A stretch of 64,000 nt of DNA from Mycoplasmopsis agassizii (GTDB taxonomy: Bacteria > Bacillota_I > Bacilli_A > Mycoplasmatales > Metamycoplasmataceae): NCBI RefSeq assembly GCF_002272945.1, contig NZ_NQMN01000001.1, positions 567,945 through 631,944 of the forward strand. Direction: 5' to 3'. A model generated the notes under the pieces. It searched no databases. It saw only the letters and a program-made list of their open reading frames with translations, and was not told the origin of the DNA. Below are positions 59,627 to 64,000 of the stretch, piece by piece; the first letter of the stretch is position 1, and the number at the start of each line of letters is the position of its first letter. A program made the translations under genes and the position numbers.

Positions 59627-60443
59627 AAAAATCTTAATCACAAGTCCTTTAATAATTGCAGCAAGTGCTGCTTTTGTAGCTTGTGTAAATGTTAAAGAAG
59701 TTAAACCTGAGGATCCTATTAAAGATCCTGTTTTAGGTAAACCTGATGAACTAGGTGTTGTTGAAACAATCACAAATGCAGCTTTTTCTAATAAAAATTC
59801 TACACAGCTTGCTACTTTTAAAAGAAACCAACTAACTAATACTAGTTGAATAGATGATTACAATTCACTAGTTAAAAAGCGTAATGGTTCGGTTGATGAA
59901 AATGAGAAAAAACTTATCAACATGAAACTTGATAAGTTAATTCAGGCCAATTGATATTGAATTTTAAAAAATACTAATAAGTTAAAGTGAAAATTTTATA
60001 CTACTTATACCTTCCCTAAAAATGAAAAAGGGTATCAAGTATTTAGTGAAAAGTATTTAAAAGAAATTGAAAGAGTCAATAACGATGAAACTGTTAAGGC
60101 TTTAACATTTACATCAACATTAAAAGAACCTAGTGGTTATAGTTTAATTGATGATACAGAAACTAGCAGAGGTAATTACTATTTAAACCTTGATGATCAT
60201 TATTTTTTCTATTTTTCATTTAAGAAAAATAGTTCTGATGATACTATCTCTTTAGTTCCTAGATTATATCGTTTTGAAAAAGATCAAGAACCTAGTTATA
60301 AACTCTTATCAATTAGTTGACACAATGTCTTGTTACATGCAAACTCAAAAAGTTTTGTTGAACAAGGGACACTAGATTTTGAAACTTTAACTTTCAATAA
60401 TGGTCCACTATTAATGTTTCAACTTGAAGAAATTACAAAATAA
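59610..60443 (+). CDS. Lipoprotein, last gene of the ABC-2 operon
   Basis: 277 residues. Signal MNKLLKKILITSPLIIAASAAFVAC with Cys25. Then a proline/aspartate linker (KPEDPIKDPVLG) and a mainly beta domain with many aromatics. No family recognised. It overlaps the ATPase gene by 17 bases and ends the operon before a terminator. With the two upstream exported proteins it makes three surface parts for one ABC-2 transporter. Confidence 0.75.
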
Positions 60444-60474
60444 AGCAGAGATTAAATCTGCTTTATTTTTTTTA
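60442..60474. terminator. Bidirectional terminator between the ABC-2 operon and a lipoprotein gene
   Basis: Stem AAAGCAGA/TCTGCTTT with loop GATTAAA, T-rich on both strands; it serves the convergent genes ending at 60443 and 60472. Confidence 0.85.
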
Positions 60475-61197
60475 TGGCTTGTAGTCACGATGTAAACTAT
60501 CATCATAAACACCTATTTTATAATCAGCTAGATTAAAGTCGTTTATTTCACCCTTATCAAAAGGAATAAAATATGACTTTTTTCGACCCGGTGAAGCAAC
60601 ACAACATGTTTCACTTTTTTCTTCATAAACGTAATCAAAGTTAAAAAAGATGGTCTTCTGGTTTTTATAAACTGACCTTAATGAGAAGCCACTATCTTTG
60701 TTATAAATATTTTTTTCTTGCATGTCGGTTGCATAAATATTTTTTAAGAACAAATAATCATGCTTAGCAAAATCCAAATTTTGTTCAATGATTTTAGGGT
60801 TTAAACTATCACTTCATTTTGCTTTTTGATTGTCTTTACTTCACTCATTTTCTGCATTTTTAGTTTCATTTAAAACTACCTCTAAATCTTTTAAATTTGT
60901 AACTAAAGAAAGTGGACTTTTTGATTCATCAGATATTTCAGTAGTTTCAAGTCATGGTTTAGAATCTCATAATTCTTTTTTTAAAGGCATAATATCATGA
61001 CCTCAAAAACTTCAGTTTTGATCACCAATCATTAGTATTTCATAAACTACTTTATCATTTATTTGTATGTTTTTGCCTTCTAATAAACTAGTAATAGGTG
61101 CACAAGATATTAATGAAAATGAGACAAGTACAGGACTTGCAACAAGCGAAACCTTTATTAATTTTTTTAATAGAATCTTTTTGTTCAAATTTTTCAT
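60472..61197 (-). CDS. Lipoprotein, paralogue of the gene at 61469
   Basis: 241 residues from ATG 61197, which has AAGGAAAG before it (a longer frame from 61215 is less likely). Lipobox Cys32 in LISC. The C-terminal part shares a pattern with the divergent gene at 61469: (D/N)YLFxK, then S(Y/F)xxPxDKxEIxDFxL and KIxVY. The unusual pair Cys-Cys in ETCCVAS is not shared. Function unknown; surface location is inferred. Confidence 0.72.
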
Positions 61198-61413
61198 TTT
61201 ACTTTCCTTGAACAAGTTAATTATTAAAGATATTTATTCACCAAATTAAAATTCAGTGTTAAATATGAAATTATATTGCTCAAGCGAATTATAGTACTTA
61301 TCCAAATTATTTATATAAATGGAATTTTAAAATAAATGTTTTTATTAATTTAAATTCAAATCAAGTTTAAAAAAATGCCTTTTACAATATAAAAGCCATT
61401 TTAATCAAAATGT

Positions 61414-61448
61414 TATAATTAATATATGAAAATATTCATTAATGAATA
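61414..61448 (+). promoter_or_regulatory. -10 box and palindrome before the lipoprotein gene at 61469
   Basis: TATAAT at 61414-61419, then a perfect 16-base palindrome TATTCATTAATGAATA at 61433-61448, in the expected 5' end of the mRNA. It may be an operator. A seven-codon frame (ATG 61426 to TAG) runs across it. Confidence 0.45.
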
Positions 61449-61468
61449 GTTAACAAGAAAGAGTTCAT

Positions 61469-62467
61469 ATGAGAAAATTAAATATTAAAAAATTAATTCT
61501 TTTTTCAGGAATGAGTCTAATTTCGGTTGCAACTTTTTCAGCAGTTGCTTGTTCTGTGAACCAAACTCCAGAAGATATAAGACTAACTTTAACTGGAAAA
61601 GGAACTGACATCAGCGAAAAAACATTAGAGAACAAAAAAACAATTGTTCAGTTAAAAACAGTTGGTTATGAACAATTTACTTTTTCAGATTATTGATGAT
61701 CATTGCAAGACAATTTATCTGTTAAATACCATTCTGAGCATTATGGAATTGACATAGAAAGAGAACAAGATGTACAGTCTAAAAACAATTCTCAAAATGA
61801 TTCCGAAGACATATTTTTTAAAAAAGAAAAGACAGAAAATTTAAAGAAAAATATTTCTGACTCATCAGTTTTAGATACTTCTATAAGAATGGATGATCAA
61901 AAAGACACTGATAAGCAGTTCAAATCAATTAGTCTTGTAACTGATGAAGAAACACTTAAAACACAGCTTCGCATCAGTGATAAACAAAACGAAAGATTTT
62001 ATACTTTTGCTAGAACTAAAATTGATTCTAATATAAAAGATGAAGATATCGAAAATCTAAAACCTTGAAACTCACATTTTAGTTATGAAGCCATAAAAAG
62101 TAAATTGGATCTTGAGAAAAATAATTACCTTTTTGTTAAAGACTTTACAAACTTTATTGTAAGGGGTGAAAATGTAAACTGAGAAAAAGAACTTATATAC
62201 AATAAAGTTGACAAGGGCATTCATGTTTCAGATTATAGAATTGATAAAGATAAAAAAGAATTTTATTTATTTTTAAAATATTCTAACCCTCCAACTAAAG
62301 AACCAGACAGGTATGCAGCTAGACCTACAATGGTGTTAAGGTCAGTTTTTATAGGACCTAAAGGTCTTACATCATTTCTACTTCCAGTTGATAAAGATGA
62401 AATATCTGATTTTGACTTAAACGAATGAAAAATTTTTGTTTACGGCTATCGTTTTCATATTCTTTAA
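61469..62467 (+). CDS. Lipoprotein, divergent paralogue of the gene at 60472
   Basis: 332 residues. Signal with Cys28 in AVACS. Middle part (residues 85-170) is polar and charged and looks like an insertion relative to the paralogue. The C-terminal domain (from NNYLFVKDF) matches the gene at 60472. RBS AAAGAG seven bases before the ATG. Function unknown. The two lipoproteins diverge from a 271-base gap. Confidence 0.72.
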
Positions 62468-62500
62468 AATCTTGTCCCATTGTGGACAAGATTTTTTTTA
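62466..62500 (+). terminator. Terminator of the lipoprotein gene
   Basis: Stem AAAATCTTGTCC/GGACAAGATTTT with loop CATTGT and a T-run; it begins at the stop codon. Confidence 0.92.
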
Positions 62501-62563
62501 TATTTTCCAACTACTAATTCAAAACACTTTTAAATTTCACAAAAGTTTGTATAAAATATAAAC

Positions 62564-63508
62564 ATGTGTAAAAAATGTACTTATAACAACCTAAATCATA
62601 CAAAGCCTGTTTTTGTAGAAGAATTAGTTAAAGAAATTAATTTCTATGACTTTCGACATCTTGAACTTTGAAATATTTTCAAAAAGAAAGAAATAATTGA
62701 AGAACCAAAACCTCATAGTATGATTTGGCAAGATCAATTAAATATAAAAACAACTACAGTTCTTAAAATCGTAGATCATCTTGTTGAACTTGCTCTAGGA
62801 AGCAGTGTTGAAAAGGTTTTTGATAAAACTTATACAAAGTTATGAAAAGCAATTAATAATGTTATTATGGAAACTGAATATAAGATTGAAAGCGGTAATA
62901 AAAGGGTTCAACTTTATAAATTTGAAAAAGAAAATGCTCAAATTGAAAAATATATGTCATCAATTACTGCAGAGCTTAGTGATGAAAATATACTTAGAGT
63001 TTATAAACTACTTATTTATGATCCAATCAAACATAAACAACAAGGAACTCGTTTTCTAAGAAAAAGAGGACCTAATGAAAAAGCTATGGAATTAATTAAA
63101 TACACTGCAGAAAGAATTATTAAAATTTTAAGTGAATCTCAAAGCCTAAAAATTAAACATTGACTAGGGCCAGATTCTTGAGAAGATTTTGCAACACCTC
63201 AAATAATTGATTATTTTGATGATAATACCTTGTATGATTATAAAATTTCAACAGCATGATTTCATTGAAAAGATGGTCTAAAAATGCTAGCTTACTACCT
63301 TGTTGGTCTATCTGATGCAGAATTGAATCCTAGGTTTGCTAAAATAAAATATTTAAAGTTTATCGACGCTCACTATAACGCATTTCATGAGTGTGAAATA
63401 GATGATTTTCCTCTTGATGTTTGAAAAAGAATTGCGGATGCTATTTTAATAAATAATTTTGAAGCATTATGAGCTACAAGAGTAGTTGAAAAACCTGTTC
63501 TCAATTAG
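62564..63508 (+). CDS. Hypothetical protein with N-terminal CxxC
   Basis: 314 residues, cytosolic. It begins MCKKCTYNN, a CxxC that could bind metal with partners elsewhere. The rest is largely helical and charged, with a basic patch (KHKQQGTRFLRKRGP, about 165-179) that could touch nucleic acid. UGA Trp codons are frequent (at least eight). I recognise no family. TATAAA (62550-62555) ends eight bases before the ATG and there is no RBS, so probably leaderless. Alone between terminators. Confidence 0.65.
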
Positions 63509-63522
63509 AATGCAACTGACTA

Positions 63523-63558
63523 AAAATCAAGTACGAAATGTAGTGTACTTGATTTTTT
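63523..63558. terminator. Terminator between convergent genes
   Basis: Twelve-base stem AAAATCAAGTAC/GTACTTGATTTT with a ten-base loop and flanking A/T runs; it serves the genes ending at 63508 and 63576. Confidence 0.88.
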
Positions 63559-63575
63559 AATAAGATTCAGAGCAG

Positions 63576-63968
63576 TTAACTTGTGATTAATTCGCCTTCA
63601 TGAAAATTAATTTCAAAAAGGTTTACTTGATTTTTCAATCTTTTAAAAACTATGATAGCAACTGTAATTGCAGGAACAGTCCAGATAAAAATAGAAGTAA
63701 TAGTTAAAATTCATGCATTGACAAACATAGCACGATGTTTGCTAAATTGTCTTGATAAAGAAATTGCCATCGTTATGTAAATAACAAAACTAAGACAAGC
63801 GAATGTCAAAACAAAAATTACTAGAATTCAAATTTTCGTATTCATAACTGAAAATTTTAAAGATAAATAAAAGATCGCAGCAGCTAATAATAAAAAGAAG
63901 ATTCACAAAGTAGAAAACACTAAATAAATAATTGTTCTCTTTTTAATTTTTTTGTAAATTTCAGCCAT
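63576..63968 (-). CDS. Small membrane protein, unknown function
   Basis: 130 residues with three hydrophobic helices (about 12-35, 43-63 and 80-103) and a basic N-terminus. No family recognised. TATAAT at 63975-63980 (minus strand) ends six bases before ATG 63968 and there is no RBS, so the mRNA is probably leaderless. Confidence 0.6.
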
Positions 63969-64000
63969 ATCTAAATTATAGTACTTTAACTTTTTAATAC

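Overview
The window is AT-rich mycoplasma DNA. Almost every gene reads through in-frame UGA codons that sit at tryptophan positions of conserved families (FtsY, PyrH, GatB, PepF), so UGA means Trp. A 5S rRNA gene standing alone, a pta-ackA pair, GatCAB, WhiA, many lipoproteins and a seven-gene F1-like ATPase cluster all fit a Mollicute of the Hominis group (Mycoplasma sensu lato). I do not name a species. All coordinates below were read with UGA as Trp.

Left part (1-16 kb, all minus strand): a very large repeat lipoprotein runs off the left edge. Next come a tandem pair of YihY/BrkB-type membrane proteins and a tightly overlapping housekeeping string: pseudouridine synthase, gatC, gatA, gatB. 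A second string holds acpS, plsC, scpA, scpB, and a tandem pair of M17 aminopeptidases follows. From 16 to 21 kb, on the plus strand, are ftsY, a YlxM-like HTH fused in frame to UMP kinase, frr and pepF.

21.1-30.1 kb is the most unusual region. A compact class III/IV lanthipeptide-synthetase-like protein (lyase, kinase and LanC-like parts) is followed by two successive pairs of half-size ABC exporters, A1-B1 and A2-B2, which are duplicates of one another. A divergently transcribed, structured RNA or small-ORF unit shares its promoter region. It looks like a minimal RiPP-type modification and export locus, but no convincing precursor peptide was found.

30.1-33.6 kb carries an acidic hypothetical protein, ackA, pta and a coiled-coil protein. 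33.7-44.9 kb (minus) is a seven-gene F1-like ATPase operon: polytopic membrane protein, 306-residue protein, gamma-like, epsilon-like, a 1095-residue membrane-anchored protein, alpha and beta. Beta has a long Lys/Thr-rich N-terminal extension, like the beta of the gliding-associated (type 2) ATPase.

45-53 kb holds a DUF2188 protein, a hypothetical protein, a Bax-inhibitor-like membrane protein, whiA, 5S rRNA, a duplicated coiled-coil gene, and a sialic-acid-type pair: an SSS symporter broken by one base at a run of eight G (probably switched off) and a sialidase. 53-64 kb holds an S9 peptidase, a five-gene overlapping operon of two exported lipoproteins or anchored proteins, an ABC-2 permease, an ATPase and a further lipoprotein, two divergent paralogous lipoproteins, and two unknown proteins.

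No tRNA, 16S/23S rRNA, IS element or CRISPR array was recognised. Several genes have a -10 box 6-9 bases before their ATG and no Shine-Dalgarno, which points to leaderless transcripts.
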